NCBI RefSeq assembly: GCF_038502225.1
Contig: NC_091308.1
Location: 23,260,118 to 23,324,117 of the forward strand
Reading direction: 5' to 3'
DNA: 64,000 bases
DNA from: Cherax quadricarinatus
Taxonomy: Eukaryota; Arthropoda; Malacostraca; Decapoda; Parastacidae
Shown: one piece after another, positions 10,577 to 22,085 of the stretch
How positions within the stretch are numbered: position 1 is the first letter of the stretch
How the letters are laid out: each line of letters begins with the position of its first letter
Translations under genes and position numbers: made by a program
Notes under the pieces: model-generated
Database searches by the model: none
What the model saw: the letters and a program-made list of their open reading frames with translations, nothing else
What the model was told of the DNA's origin: nothing

Positions 10577-10622
10577 GAACTAGTGAAAATATTGACCTGG
10601 AACTAGTGAAAATATTGACCTG
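10577..10622. repeat. 23-bp tandem duplication in the LINE-A RT
   Basis: GAACTAGTGAAAATATTGACC + TG is present twice in direct succession. 23 is not a multiple of 3, so this shifts the RT frame. Confidence 0.9.
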
Positions 10623-10742
10623 GATGACTGCTAATAAATTTACACTTAATACTGACATAACCTACATTCTGCTTGAGAATTGAACAGATACTGCTCAGCT
10701 GAACATAATGATTGACAACATTCCTATTGCTAGACATAATGA

Positions 10743-11123
10743 GTGCAAATTCCTGGGCCTGCACCTGAAATTCAACACCCATATCCAACAAATAACAAAA
10801 AAATGTATCCAAAACAGTTGGGATCCTCTCTAAGATACGTTACTACGTACCACAATCAGCCCTACACACTATACTATTCACTCATCAATCCCTACCTCAC
10901 CTATGCTATTTGTGCATGGGGATCAACAGCAGCAACTCGCCTAAAGCCAATAATAACCCAACAGATAGCCACAGTAAGAATTATCACACAATCCACTGCA
11001 AGACAACACACACCCCCACTCTTCAAAGACCTATTCTCTTGTATCACACACACGAAAAACAACCTAGACCTCCCCTCGACATCTGTGATTCCCCATAATT
11101 CACACTTACACTCGCTCAATTGA
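10743..11123 (+). pseudogene. LINE-A RT C-terminal fragment
   Basis: Frames around here read FNTHIQQITKKVSKTV-like text, then LRYVTTYHNQPYTLYYSLINP and PYLTYAICAWGSTAATRLKP, which is the thumb/C-terminal region that follows the RT domain in this LINE. Small frameshifts break it; no catalytic motif remains after 10530 (LFADDTTYV is at about 10508). Confidence 0.7.
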
Positions 11124-11506
11124 CTATAAACATAGAAATACGCAATATAACTATTAACTAATGAATCTTAACTAGTCATAGCTAGAGAACATTCACACCT
11201 ACTATTGTGCAATCTACATTTACAAAACCATAAACTCTACTTTTAACCCAGAACTAAAACAATTTCTTGATACAGTGGACCCCCGCATACCGTTGGCATC
11301 ACATAACGATTAATCCGCATACCGCTTAAAAACCCGCTCACCGATTTTCGTCCGAGACGCGTCCAATGTGCGCCCTCAGCCAGCCTCACATGTGCCACCA
11401 GTGGCATTGTTTACCAGCCAGCCTCCGCGGTAACATCCAAGCATACAATCGGAATATTTCGTATTATTACAGTGTTTTCGGTGCTTTTTCTGGAAAATAA
11501 GTGACC

Positions 11507-11674
11507 ATGGGCCCCAAGAAAGCTTCTAGTGCCAACCCTACAGCAATAAGGGTGAGAATTACAATAGAGATGAAGAAAAAGATCATTGATAAGTATGAAA
11601 GTGGAGTGCGTGTCTCCGAGCTGGCCAGGTTGTATAATAAATCCCAATCAACCATCGCTACTATTGGTGGTACA

Positions 11675-11706
<32 letters not shown>

Positions 11707-12130
11707 ACTGTCAGCTGCTGCTGCTGCTGCTGCTGCTGTAGCATCGTCTGCTGCTGCTGTAGCATCGTCTACTGCTGCTGTAGCATCGTCTGCTGCTGCT
11801 GTAGCATCGTCTGCTGCTGCTGTAGCATCGTCTGCTGCTGCTGTAGCATCGTCTGCTGCTGCTGTAGCATCGTCTGCTGCTGCTGCTGCTGCTGCTGCTG
11901 TAGCATCGTCTGCTGCTGCTGTAACATCGTCAGTTGCTGCTGTAGTATCGTCTGCTGCTGCTGTAGCATCGTCTGTTGCTGCTGTACCACCGTCAGCTGC
12001 TGCTGTAGCACCGTTGGTGTGGCTTATTGAGAATACCAAGAAACAATTAACCCCAGAGGATTTGCCACCCAGGATAACCCAAAAAAGTCAGTGTCATCGA
12101 AGACTAACTTATTTCCATTGGGGTCCTTAA
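11507..12130 (+). CDS. Tigger N-terminal HTH fused to Ala/Ser repeat ORF
   Basis: MGPKKASSANPTAIRVRITI followed by KKKIIDKYESGVRVSELARL and YNKSQSTIATI is a CENP-B N-type helix-turn-helix. After that the frame enters a repeat coding AAAVASS units for about 110 residues, then unrelated sequence to the stop at 12128-12130. The ATG lies 6 bp inside the longer ORF that starts at 11501. It is a transposase remnant in which a repeat expansion replaced the domain that should follow. Expression is not shown. Confidence 0.55.
11677..12016. repeat. GCT-rich / 21-bp minisatellite
   Basis: Runs of (GCT)n with a 21-bp unit GTAGCATCGTCTGCTGCTGCT repeated about ten times with few changes. Because 21 is a multiple of 3, several frames stay open on both strands, giving Ala/Ser-rich products on plus and Gln-rich (MLQQQQT) or Ala/Asp-rich products on minus; these opposite-strand ORFs are by-products of the repeat. 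Confidence 0.95.
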
Positions 12131-12190
12131 TCTTGTCTCCCAGGATGCAACCCACACAAGTCGACTAACACCCAGGTGAACAGGGAAAAT
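12035..12190 (-). repeat. Short retroposon fragment (GGGTTATCC family)
   Basis: On the minus strand it reads GGACCCCAATGGAAATAAG...TTTTTTGGGTTATCCTGGGTGGC, the core shared with the copies at 24882, 37030, 41274 and 50374. It sits inside Tigger element 3. Confidence 0.65.
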
Positions 12191-12384
12191 TGCCTGGAAC
12201 TAGTGCTCATATTGGTGAATTTAAAGCCAGCAAAGATTGGTTTGAGAGATTTAAGAATCGTAGTGGCATACACAGTGTGATAAGGCCTGTTCTGGAAGAA
12301 AATGCCAAACAGGACCTACAGTACTCAGGAGGAAAAGGCACTCCCAGGACACTGTCTCATCAGTCATTGCTGCATCTTCAATAA
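12190..12384 (+). pseudogene. Tigger transposase second-HTH fragment
   Basis: PGTSAHIGEFKASKDWFERF and KNRSGIHSV match the Tc5/CENP-B type DNA-binding segment that normally follows the first HTH in Tigger transposases. It jumps straight to the element's 3' region (GGKGTPRTLSHQSL), so the catalytic core is deleted. Confidence 0.65.
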
Positions 12385-13007
12385 AGGTAAGTGTCATTTA
12401 TTCTTCATTTAGTAGACTAGTACATGCACAATATATACTGTGCATGTACTACTCTACTATTGTGCATGTATCCTTCTCTTTGTGTGTAGGAAAATGTATA
12501 TTTCATGTGGTAAAAATTTTTTTTCATACTTTTGGGTGTCTTGCACGGATTAATTTGATTTCCATTATTTCTTATGGGGAAAATTCATTCACATACCGAT
12601 TATTTCGCATAACAATGAGCCCTCTTGCACGGATTAAAATTGTTATGCAGGGGTCCACTGTACTTGCAACAGGACTCAGACATGACACCAGACAAAAATC
12701 CCTATGACATTCCCCGTGTCCGGCTAAACCTGTACAAAAATTAGACGTACATAAAAAGGCCTAGAATTTGGAACTCCCTACCTGAAAACTCTAGAACCGC
12801 CGCCTCAATCACCATTTTCAAAACTACCGTTAAAAAACATCTCCCTAACACATCCCATCATCAGTTAGCCAAATGAAAACCATCCAATTCTCTTTTTTGT
12901 ATCTTGAACACATCCAAAACAATATAGACTTGCTCTCATTATCTGTAATTCCCCCATAATTTACATCTACACCCACCCGAATGATTGTAAACATACAATT
13001 CCTAATA

Positions 13008-14907
13008 CAGTGGTCCCTCGCTTTTTGTAGTTCTCGGCAATCATAAATTTCGCCAATCATAGGGGTATTTTCGTATAAACATGGACTCGCTTTTCATAGG
13101 TTGACTCGTGAATAGTAATTCGTCCGGGACGTGTACGCACGGTGTGAGCCGGGGCGGCCTCCCTACCCAGCCAGTCTGGCATTGTTTACCAGTGAGTGAA
13201 GGTCCCCTCAAGTGCTCCTACGAAATATTTCATAATATTCCACTCATTTTAGTACTTGCAATTACTAAATAAGCTACCATGGCTCCAAAGAAAGCTCTTA
13301 GTGCCAAGCCTGTGGTAAAGAAGGTGACAAATGTGCACAGTGAAAGTCTTGGGCCATTTTAGGGAAGTGTTAAAGAGAAGCCAGAAACAGAGCTCTCTCC
13401 ACAGTTACTTTGAGAGACAGGACTAGAGTGACTCTCAAGGTGGTCCTAGTGGCATTAAGAAACAGAGAAGAGAAGCAACCCCAGAGAAGCAATTGGTACC
13501 TGAGGTGTTGCTGGAAGGGGATTCCCCTTCCAAACTGTAAACAATCCAATCTCTCTCCTCCTCCAGTCTCCCATACACTAAGAAGAATCTCCAATAAAGG
13601 CAAGTGTTATGCTGTTAATGTTTCATTCATCATTTCCCATTGTATTGTTTATGCACTATATGTATATTTCATGTAAAAAAAACTTTTGTTTTAATACTTC
13701 TGGGTGTCAGGAACAGATTAATTGTATTTACATTATTTTTTATGGGGAAAATTTATTCGCAAATCGTAAATTTCGTTTATAGTAGCTCCTCCAGGAACGG
13801 ATTAACCCTTTCAGGGTCCGTCCCGTAGATCTACGGCTTTACATTCAGGGTCCAAACCGTAGATCTACGCCATGAGCTCAGCTCACTCTGATAAACTGTG
13901 AGTGGTACATTTGGGCCTAGATATGAGAGAATACATCTATGTGGTATGTGTGCACCACATAAAACAGATCCTGCAGCACACTGTGTATAATGAGAGAAAA
14001 AAAATGAAATCATGATTTTTCGATTAAAACAGCAACTTTGCAGTGTTTTTTCGTATGTTTTTTATAGTTGTATTTGCGATTTCTTGGTCTCATTTGACAG
14101 AATGGAAGACATATTACAGAAATAGAGATGATTTTGATTGGTTTTAGCACTGGAAATGGCTTGAAACTGAGCTCAAAGTAGCAGAAATGTTAAATTTTTG
14201 CCGATATTCAAGAGTAAACAAACGACCTCACACGTCTAATACACGTCAGCTGTTGGGTCTAATATACATTCACAAATATGGTGATGATATTTATACAATT
14301 ATTACAGTATTGCATAACAGTAAATCTTCTATTTTTTGGTGTGAATAAAAATTCATTATGTGAATAAAAAATCAAAATGGAATTTATTTGTAAAGCCTCA
14401 AAACATAACTAATGAACAGAGGAAATGTTAGTTTAGTGCCAGGAATGCCTACATTGTTCATTCTGGACCCTATTTTGAAATTGGAATATTTTGAACTTTG
14501 TGTTAAATTGGCCAAATTAACAATTTCCGATCACTTTATTTTGTAGTTGAAACAGTTGACTTGGCGATTTCTTGTGCTCAATCGATAGAATAGAAGTAAT
14601 ACTAGTGAAATAGCTAAGAATTTGGTTGATTGGAATAATGTAATTGGCCTAAAATGGGAGTCAAAGTCGGCAAAATCGCCGATTCGTAAATATCGCTGAC
14701 ACATCAAAATTCACGAGAGCATAATTTCGTCAATTTTCCACCAAATTTCGTACTTTTTGTTTTATTACCTTCACAAAAAGATTCTCTACGATTTCATAAG
14801 AAAAAATAACAAATTTTTTTTTGGAAAATTCTTGGACACTGGTGCGTGACTCCAGATTTGGGCCTTGGACCCTGAAAGGGTTAATTACGAAAAACGAGGG
14901 ACCACTG
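13008..14907. mobile_element. Tigger-like element 4 carrying piggyBac MITE B
   Basis: CAGTGGTCCCTCGCTTTTTG...ACGAGGGACCACTG between TA at 13006-13007 and 14908-14909. It encodes a relic of the same N-terminus (ATGGCTCCAAAGAAAGCTC at about 13279) and a relic of the C-terminal tail at 13330-13545. MITE B (13806-14880) is inserted near its right end. Without it the element is about 0.83 kb. Confidence 0.88.
13806..14880. mobile_element. piggyBac MITE B (1.07 kb)
   Basis: TTAA at 13802-13805 and 14881-14884; ends CCCTTTCAGGGTCCGTCCCG and GGGCCTTGGACCCTGAAAGGG, the same as the autonomous copy 2. The outer ~130 bp at each side resemble copy 2, while the ~800-bp interior does not and is shared with MITEs A, C and D. 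Confidence 0.93.
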
Positions 14908-15196
14908 TACATGTATAGCTATTGCCTACCATATCTTAAGTTAGTCCTATTAACCCTTTGACTGTCGCAACCCCAAATCCTGAAGTGTCCCCTAGTGTTG
15001 AAAAAAATTTTTTTGGAAAAAAAAAAAAATCATATGAAATGATAGAGAATCTTTTCCCGATGGTAATGACACCAAAAGTACAAAATTTGATCAAAAACTT
15101 ACGGAATTACGCTCCTGCGAAGTTTGCAATCTCGGCAATGTACATGCATCGGCAATTTCACCGACTGAGCCCAATTTTCGGCAAATTCCATTGTTC

Positions 15197-15200
15197 CAGT

Positions 15201-15231
<31 letters not shown>

Positions 15232-16733
15232 GAAATTTTAGCATACATACAGAGGTACGAAAAAATACAGGTAAGAGCAGCATGCCAAAGCCACTTATAT
15301 GCATAGCATTACGGGCTGGCTTACAATTAACTTAAGATTAACTAAGCAATGATGAAATCAGTGATAAGACATTATTGTAAACAGATAACTATAAAATACA
15401 AATGAGTATTACAAAGACAGGTCATATGGTTGCATGCATTGCTGTTCATTCAGTAGAATGGAGTATTCTGTTAGGTAGTGTATTTAAAAAAAATAACAAA
15501 GTTAGGTTTAACATTTGTGTGATATAATTGTGAGTAACATTTAGGATATACACTTTATATGGTTCAGTTATTCAGTATTTATTTGGTTTTGAGTGAGTAA
15601 GTGAACTTTGAGAAGAGACTTGAATTTATAAACAGGTAGTGTTTCTTTTATATTTACAGGTAATGAATTCCAGATTTTAGGGCCTTTTATGTGCATTGAG
15701 TTTTTGCAAAGCGTGAGATGGACACGAGGAACATCAAAGAGTGATCTGTGCCTTGTATTATGGTCATGTGTTCTGTCGAGGTTGGCAAGGAGATGTTTGA
15801 GGGGAGGGTTAATATCAGAGTTAAGTGTTCTATGTATGTAATAAGTGCAATAATAAGTATGGATGTTTTGTATGGTGAGTAGGTTGAGTGTTTTGAATAT
15901 TGGTGGAGTGTGCTGCCTGTAGTGAGAATTTGTTATCATTCTAACTGCAGCCTTTTGTTGGGTAATTAGTGGTCTGAGATGGTTAGTTGTTGTTGAGCCC
16001 CATGCACAAATTCCATAGGTGAGATAGGGGTAAATAAGAGTGATAAAGGGCCAGGAGGGCTGACTGTGGAACATAGTACCGTATCTTCGATAGTATGTCT
16101 ACAGTCTTGGAAATTTTCTTAGAAATTTGTTGTATATGTGTATGAAATTTGAGTCTATTATCGAGGTGGATTCCTAAGAATTTTCCCTCTGTTAGCTTTG
16201 TGATAGGTGATCCGTTTATCGTTATGTTAAGAGGTACATCTGTAGCTCTGCTACCAAACTGAATGAAGTAGGTTTTGTCAATGTTTAGTGTAAGTTTGTT
16301 AGTCCTCATCCAGGTAGATATTTTCTGTAATTCGGTGTTTACAGTATTGGCTAGCGTGACTGGGCTCGGGTGAGAGAAGACGTATGTGGTGTCATCTGCA
16401 AAAAGTGTGGGTTTGAGTAATTGCGAAGCATTTGGTAGGTCATTTATGTATAGGAGAAAGAGAAGAGGGCCAAGGACACTTCCCTGTGGGACACCAACTG
16501 TAATTGGTTGTGCGGAAGAGCTTGCCCCATTTGCGTACACATATTGGCTTCTGTTGCTGAGGTAAGACTTGAGGTAGTTGAGGGAGTGCCCTCTAATACC
16601 ATAGTGTGACAATTTTACGTGGAGCAAGTCATGGTCAACTGTATCAAAAGCTTTACGTAAGTCAATGAAGATCCCCAGTGGGACTTCTTTTTTCTCTATT
16701 GCAGTGTATATATGTTCTAGCATGTGTATAATA
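15197..16733 (-). mobile_element. LINE-A, 5'-truncated copy inside MITE C
   Basis: The minus-strand 3' end is a (TAAA)n tail (15198-15228). The 5' end is truncated within the RT domain. Target duplication is at most a few bases (AGTT). It is a Jockey/CR1-like LINE by its RT motifs (next entry). Confidence 0.85.
15568..16723 (-). pseudogene. LINE-A reverse transcriptase fragment
   Basis: Two overlapping frames (15983-16723 and 15568-16074) with one frameshift near 16000-16060. RT motifs in order: FIDLRKAFDTVDHDLL, GVPQGSVLGPLLFLLYINDL, TLFADDTTYV (catalytic FADD), then KFLGIHLDNRLKFHTHIQQI and the C-terminal region ending KGPKIWNSLPVN. Endonuclease and the first RT fingers are missing. The protein would copy element RNA at a nicked target. 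Confidence 0.8.
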
Positions 16734-17746
16734 GTTGATCAAACTCACAGCTATTTCTTTAGAACTCCATTTTTTCTATCAACCGAGTACAAGAAAACAC
16801 CCATTTACCAATTTCAACTACCCAATAAAGTGGTCAGAATTTGTCAATTTGGTAAATTTCACACAAATTAAAAAAAGATACCAATTTCAAAATAGGGTCC
16901 AGAAAGTACAATGCAGACATTCTTGGCACTAAAATAATATATCCTCTGTTCATTAGTCACATCTCCAGGCCCCTCTTATATTAATCTTGCTTTCTGCGAT
17001 TTTTTATTCGCACAAAAAATAGAAGATTTACTGTTATGTAGACTACTGCATTATTGTAAAAATAGCATAAATAATATCAGTGCACTAATGAAAGAATATT
17101 AGACTCCCCAGATGATGGGTATTGGACATGTGGTGAGATTTGCTTACTCTTGAACATTGGTAAAAATCAAATATTTCCGCTATTTTGAACTCAATTTCAA
17201 GATCATTTTCATCGTGAAACTAATCAAAATCATCTCTATTTCTGTAATATATTTTCCATTCTATCAAATGAGACCAAGAAAACGAAAATACAACCATAAA
17301 TACTATAGGACAATACACCTCAAAGTCGGCATTTTAATCCAAAAACACGTTCAGTTTTTTTTTCTCGTTATGCACTGCATGTTGCAGGATTTTTATACAG
17401 TGCACACTGACCACACAGACTCATTCTCTCACATGTGGGCCTACCAGCTTTCTCCTGCTCGATCCGAAGCCACTAGAATTATTGAGTATATATACGTCTG
17501 AAACACTGGTTCGTAAGACGTACATATACGGCTGAAACAGTCAAAGGGTTAAACCTTAGGTTAATCCTAAGTTTGTCTACGATATTCTCCCAGTATGGCT
17601 TTAATAGAAACAATGCATCATGCCAAGAAAATTCTAATCCCATTACTAAATCTACCATTTTTAATATTAAATGATTTTGACTATCTAACTTTTTTAAATC
17701 TAATTATGAATGTACCAAACTGGGAAGGTAACTAATTATGGACCTA

Positions 17747-17949
17747 CAGTGGACCCCCGGCTTACGATATTATTTCATTCCAGAAGTATGTTCAGGTGCC
17801 ATTACTGAACAAATTTGTTTCCATAAGGAATATTGTGAATTAGATTAGTCCATTTCAGACCCCCAAACATACACGTACAAACGCACTTACATAAATACAC
17901 TTACATAATTGGTCGCATTGGGAGCTGATCGTAAAGCGGGGGTCCACTG
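17747..17949. mobile_element. 203-bp Tigger-type MITE, second copy
   Basis: CAGTGGACCCCCGGCTTACG...GTAAAGCGGGGGTCCACTG with TA at 17745-17746 and 17950-17951. Same length as, and very similar to, 6029-6231. Confidence 0.93.
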
Positions 17950-18130
17950 TATTATTATGCTCAAATGTACTGATCAAATATAACCTATATTAAAATAGCT
18001 TAAGAATTAGCATTAGTCTGCCCGAATTGCCTAGGCACAAGAGTGGCCATCTTTGTCATTCATACCTCATAACATGTAAACCACTCATTGTAAGCTTTAC
18101 AAGGAAATATGTAAATGTTTGTATTTGTAT

Positions 18131-18535
18131 CTCCAACTTCAAACAATATTCAACAATTTTATTCAATTGTTTAGAAGTAATAATCAAGCACTTCCTGTAT
18201 TCTCTTGTGAACATCTTCAGAATGATAAACATCACAAGACTGTAACGACTCAAAGTTAATATCCTATTACAGTATTTTCACATTCATGAACAATCTGTTA
18301 TGTATCTACAATTATTTTAAATAATATATTTTAATTCAATCACTTCATCTTAACGTCCAGGCTGGCAAGATTCTCGTTCCTTATGTTTATTTTTGAGTGC
18401 AGTTAATTAAGGTGGTCTCTTGAAACTGATGACTCCCTTGATTTATCTTTCTTACCAATGACTTTGAAGACCTCTGACCTAACCCTAAATTTCAATTGCT
18501 TCTCCAAGACCTTGTTTCACCAGACCTTGGGCTAA
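18131..18535. other. No gene recognised
   Basis: AT-rich sequence. I see no coding region or clear repeat boundary. Confidence 0.4.
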
Positions 18536-19018
18536 TGGGAGCGTTTGAGGTTCCTGAACCTGTATTCCCTGGAACGCAGGCGGGAGAGATACATGATTAT
18601 ATACACCTGGAAAATCCTAGAGGGACTAGTACCGAACTTGCACACGAAAATCACTCACTATGAAAGGAAAAGACTTGACAGACGATGCAACATTCCCCCA
18701 ATGAAAAGCAGGGGTGTCACTAGCACGTTAAGAGACCATACAATAAGTGTCAGGGGCCCGAGACTCTTCAACTGCCACCCAGCATACATAAGGGGGATTA
18801 CCAACAGACCCCTGGCAGTCTTCAAGCTGGCACTGGACAAGCACCTAAAGTCGGTTCTTGATCAGCCGGGCTGTGGCTCATACGCTGGTTTGCATGCAGC
18901 CAGCAGTAACAGCCTGGTTGATCAGGCTCTGATCCACCAGGAGGCCTGGTCACAGACCGGGGCGCGGGGGCGTTGACCCCAGGAACTCTCTCCAGGTAAA
19001 CTCCAGGTAATCTAAGTT
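18536..19018 (+). mobile_element. LINE-C 3' fragment
   Basis: Open frame from 18545: FLNLYSLERRRERYMIIYTW, KILEGLVPNLHTKITHYERK, LFNCHPAYIRGITNRPLAVF to the stop at 18976, then the typical 3' end GGAACTCTCTCCAGGTAAACTCCAGGTAA. It is the C-terminal end of a non-LTR retrotransposon ORF2, strongly 5' truncated. Other copies: 29932, 37660, 38832 (minus), 53441 (minus). Confidence 0.85.
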
Positions 19019-19782
19019 ACCCTTCAGGCACAGTCCTAGTAAACCTCTATATGAAGACCATTTCCTAGGAAGTAAGGAACAAGTAAAGAATTGAGAAACA
19101 ATTGTATCTGACAATGTTATTCAAAGAACAGAGTAATGTTCAATGCAGCAAAGGCCAAGAAAATGACAGCAGATTATGAGACTATTCTAAACAAGAGAAG
19201 CAATGCCAATAAAGGTACTTTTCAAATCAACAGTGCTTTCACAATGCCAATGGTTCTTTGCTCACTGTGCCTTTCAAGGAGGGAGATATAGCAGATCTGG
19301 ACAATGTGCAAAGGTAGTTTACTACCCACAGACTCAATAGTTTCTCAACTACTGCGAATGGCTTAAAGCATTTTGACTGTTTGCTCTATCCTAGAGAAAA
19401 TGCCTGATACAATAATACAGTATATATACATGAAAATTTCTGAATTTGAGTGCATGGTCCCCAATCAGTACAGTGCCATAAAAAACACCCTAAAGTGAAA
19501 GGCATGGGGAAAAGTGTAGAAAAAACTATACAAAGCAAAGGCACCATAAACAATTAGAGAACAGCCAACATCCATGTTCCAAGACTTCAGCTTATTACCA
19601 ACAAAAATTGGAAATCTTGCTGAAACATAGGAAGAAATTTTCAAACTGGATTACTATCTCCTACGTATTCACAATATAAGAGTGAACAAAGGAAGCGAAA
19701 CGTGCATTGATGCACCTGAGAATCTCCATAATAACCATAAACCTATTGCCAAGAAGTGTGTACAGCTTCTTTAATGACATTA
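19019..19782. other. Mostly unannotated; ancient LINE-C relic at 19240-19400
   Basis: CACTGTGCCTTTCAAGGAGGGAGATATAGCAG resembles the LINE-C segment coding TAPFKAGEIADLENVQR, with stops. The rest shows no gene. Confidence 0.45.
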
Positions 19783-19962
19783 CATAAGAACATAAGAACA
19801 TAAGAACGAAGGAACACTGCAGAAGGCCTACTGGCCCATGCAAGGCAGGTCCAAGTCTCCTACCAGCTTAAGCCAATGCACCCAAACTAGTCAGGTCAGG
19901 TCACCTTAACTTAAGGGAGGAACACAGCAACCGACCTGGTAGCACAAGCTATCAGGTCCAAC

Positions 19963-21507
19963 TCACACCCACCCACATCCACTCACGTATTTATCCAACC
20001 TATTTTTAAAGCTACACAACGTTCTGGCCTCTATAACTGTACTTGGGAGTTTGTTCCACTCATCCACAACTCTATTACCAAACCAGTACTTTCCTATATC
20101 CTTCCTGAATCTGAATTTTTCCAACTTAAAACCATTGCTGCGAGTCCTGTCTAGGCTAGATATTTTCAGCACACTATTTACATCCCCTTTATTTATTACT
20201 GTCTTCCATTTATACACCTCAATCATATCCCCCCTAATTCTACGTCTTTCTAGAGAGTGCAGATTCAGGGCCCTTAGTCTATCCTCATAGGGAAGGTTTC
20301 TGATACATGGGATCAACTTTGTCATCCTCCTTTGTACATTTTCCAGAGCATTTATATCCATTCTGTAATACGGTGACCAAAACTGTGCAGCATAATCTAA
20401 ATGAGGCCTAACCAAGGATGTATAGAGTTGAAGAACAACCTGAGGACTCCTATTATTTATGCTTCTTGATATGAAGCCAAGGATTCTATTAGCGTTATTG
20501 CGAACACTTATGCACTGTTGTCTTGGTTTCAGATTACTGCTAACCAGAACTCCTAAATCTTTTTCGCAATCCGTAATATTAAGATCTACATTATTTAGTT
20601 TATATGTGGCATGGTTATTGTCCTGTCCAACATTTAGAACTTTGCATTTGTCTATATTAAACTGCATCTGCCACCTCTCCGACCACTGCATCAGTCTATT
20701 CAAATCTTCCTGGAGTGCTCTAATGTCCTCGTCAGAATAAATTCGACGGCCTATTTTGGTGTCATCTGCAAACTTGCTGATGTCGCTCTTTATGCCCTCA
20801 TCTATGTCGTTTATGTATATTGTGAACAGCAGGGGGCCCAACACTGACCCCTGTGGAACACCGCTCGTGACGCTTCCCCACTCTGATTTCTCCCCATTTA
20901 TGCAAACTCTCTGCTGCCTATTTGTCAACCATGCCTCTATCCAGGAAAAAATTTCTCCTCCTATTCCATGTGCCTTAATTTTCCTCAATAGTCTCTGATG
21001 TGGGACCTTGTCAAAAGCCTTACTGAAGTCCATATACACAATATCATATTCATTACCATGATCAACCTCCTCAAATACCTTAGTGAAAAAAATTAATAAA
21101 TTCGTAAGACAGGAACGCCCCTTTGTAAAACCATGCTGAGATTCGTTGATTAATTTATGCTTTTCAAGGTGGCTACGAACTGCCTCGGCAATTATTGATT
21201 CCATAAATTTTCCCACTATGGAGGTTAGGCTTATTGGTCTATAGTTCGAAGCTAAGGACCTGTCACCTGCTTTGAAAATAGGTATCACATTTGCCATTTT
21301 CCACTTATCTGGCACCATGCCAGTTTGTAGTGATATGTTGAAAAGATTAGCCAAAGGTTTGCTAAGCTCCTCTTTACATTCCTTTAGAACCCTTGCATAC
21401 AGTTCATCAGGGCCTGGGGATTTGTTAGGTTTTAATTTATCTATTTGCCTAAGGACCATGTCACTTGTGACTAATCGTGCACAGTTTATTATCGTCCTGT
21501 TCCACAT
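19963..21507 (-). pseudogene. CR1-like reverse transcriptase
   Basis: A 514-codon open frame. RT blocks: KSPGPDELYARVLKE, NYRPISLTSIVGKFMESII, DIVYMDFSKAFDKVPHQRLL, SGVPQGSVLGPLLFTIYIND and SKFADDTKIGRRI (FADD catalytic pair). It is followed by the thumb and C-terminal region (LVRPHLDYAAQFWSPYYRMD) ending at WNKLPSTVIEARTLCSFKNR. The first residues belong after a frameshift from the upstream ORF (21461-22039). Catalytic residues are intact; the frameshift and the lack of endonuclease make it non-autonomous. Confidence 0.85.
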
Positions 21508-22039
21508 AATTTATCATTTCTGGAATATCGCTGGTATCCTCCTGTGTAAAAACTGAGAGGAAGTATGTGTTAAAACTTCTACACATTTCCTTATCACTGT
21601 CAGTGAGCTGACCCGAGGAACTTTTGAGTGGGCCTATCTTGTCCCTGATCTTACTTCTGTATACCTGAAAGAATCCTTTTGGGTTAGTCTTCGAATCTCT
21701 TGCAACTTTAACCTCATAATCTCTTTTTGCTTTTCTAATTCCTTTTTTTATTTCTCTCTTTAACTGAATATATCGATTTCTTAATTGCCCCTCCCCTCTT
21801 TTGATTTGCCTATATATGCCTCTCTTTTGACCAATTAGATATTTTAATCTATTGTTCATCCATTTAGGATCATTTTTGTTTGATCTGATTTCCCTATTTG
21901 GAACATAATTTGACTGAGCAGCTAGAACTATGCCCTGGAAAGCGTCATATCGGCAACCATCACCACCTACCTGACCCTTAGTCAGGTCATTCCAGTTCAG
22001 CCCACCTAAGTAATTTTTCAGTCCTATGAAATCAGCCAA
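21461..22039 (-). pseudogene. CR1-like ORF2, endonuclease-to-RT linker
   Basis: Frame reads FRLADFIGLKNYLGGLNWND, SNKNDPKWMNNRLKYLIGQK, KSSSGQLTDSDKEMCRSFNT, then shifts into the 514-codon RT frame near 21480-21500 because of one indel. It is open up to about 22080, where the element is truncated. Confidence 0.75.
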
Positions 22040-22085
22040 GCGGAAGTCAGGGACAGAGACTTGATTGCCATTATTAGGGGAATTC

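Larger units (their letters stand above)
11273..12660 (+). mobile_element. Tigger/pogo-type element 3 with CENP-B-like HTH ORF
   Basis: CAGTGGACCCCCGCATACCG...TTATGCAGGGGTCCACTG, flanked by TA (11271-11272 and 12661-12662). It contains the start of a Tigger transposase (11507), an expanded GCT-rich minisatellite (11677-12016), a minus-strand short retroposon fragment (about 12035-12190), and a piece of the second HTH domain (12190-12290). The DDE domain is missing, so it is non-autonomous. Confidence 0.9.
14954..17548. mobile_element. piggyBac MITE C, reverse orientation, split by a LINE
   Basis: TTAA at 14950-14953 and 17549-17552; ends CCCTTTGACTGTCGC and CTGAAACAGTCAAAGGG. It is the reverse complement of MITE A, in two blocks (14954-15196 and 16734-17548), with LINE-A sequence between them. 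Removing the LINE rejoins the text around TTCCATTGTTCCAGTT / GATCAAACTC. Confidence 0.9.
10457..18130 (+). mobile_element. LINE-A non-LTR retrotransposon copy, split by five DNA transposons
   Basis: RT C-terminal half and 3' region of a Jockey/CR1-like LINE. The start YINDLPTVSQLLKPILFADD and KSHPNLASLNTIVNEELVKI align with the LINE-A at 45565-46782. Pieces: 10457-11270, 12663-13005, 14910-14949, 17553-17744, 17952-18130. The 3' end (GTCTGCCCGAATTGCCTAGG) matches the LINE-A 3' ends at 24385 and 45065. Interrupted by elements at 11273, 13008 (with 13806 inside), 14954 and 17747. The protein is broken by a 23-bp tandem duplication and other frameshifts. Confidence 0.75.
19783..22085 (-). mobile_element. 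LINE-B, CR1-like non-LTR retrotransposon, 5' truncated
   Basis: The minus-strand 3' end has a tandem octamer tail (TTATGTTC units, 19788-19808 on the + strand as ATAAGAACATAAGAAC), the kind of short-repeat tail known for CR1-type LINEs. The coding part is nearly complete from the pre-RT linker to the end of ORF2. The endonuclease is missing. Confidence 0.88.

Noticed and set aside
11467..12039. Minus-strand 190-codon Ala/Asp ORF and 80-codon poly-Gln ORF
   Set aside because: Antisense shadows of the 21-bp GCT-rich repeat; the sense HTH ORF explains the locus.
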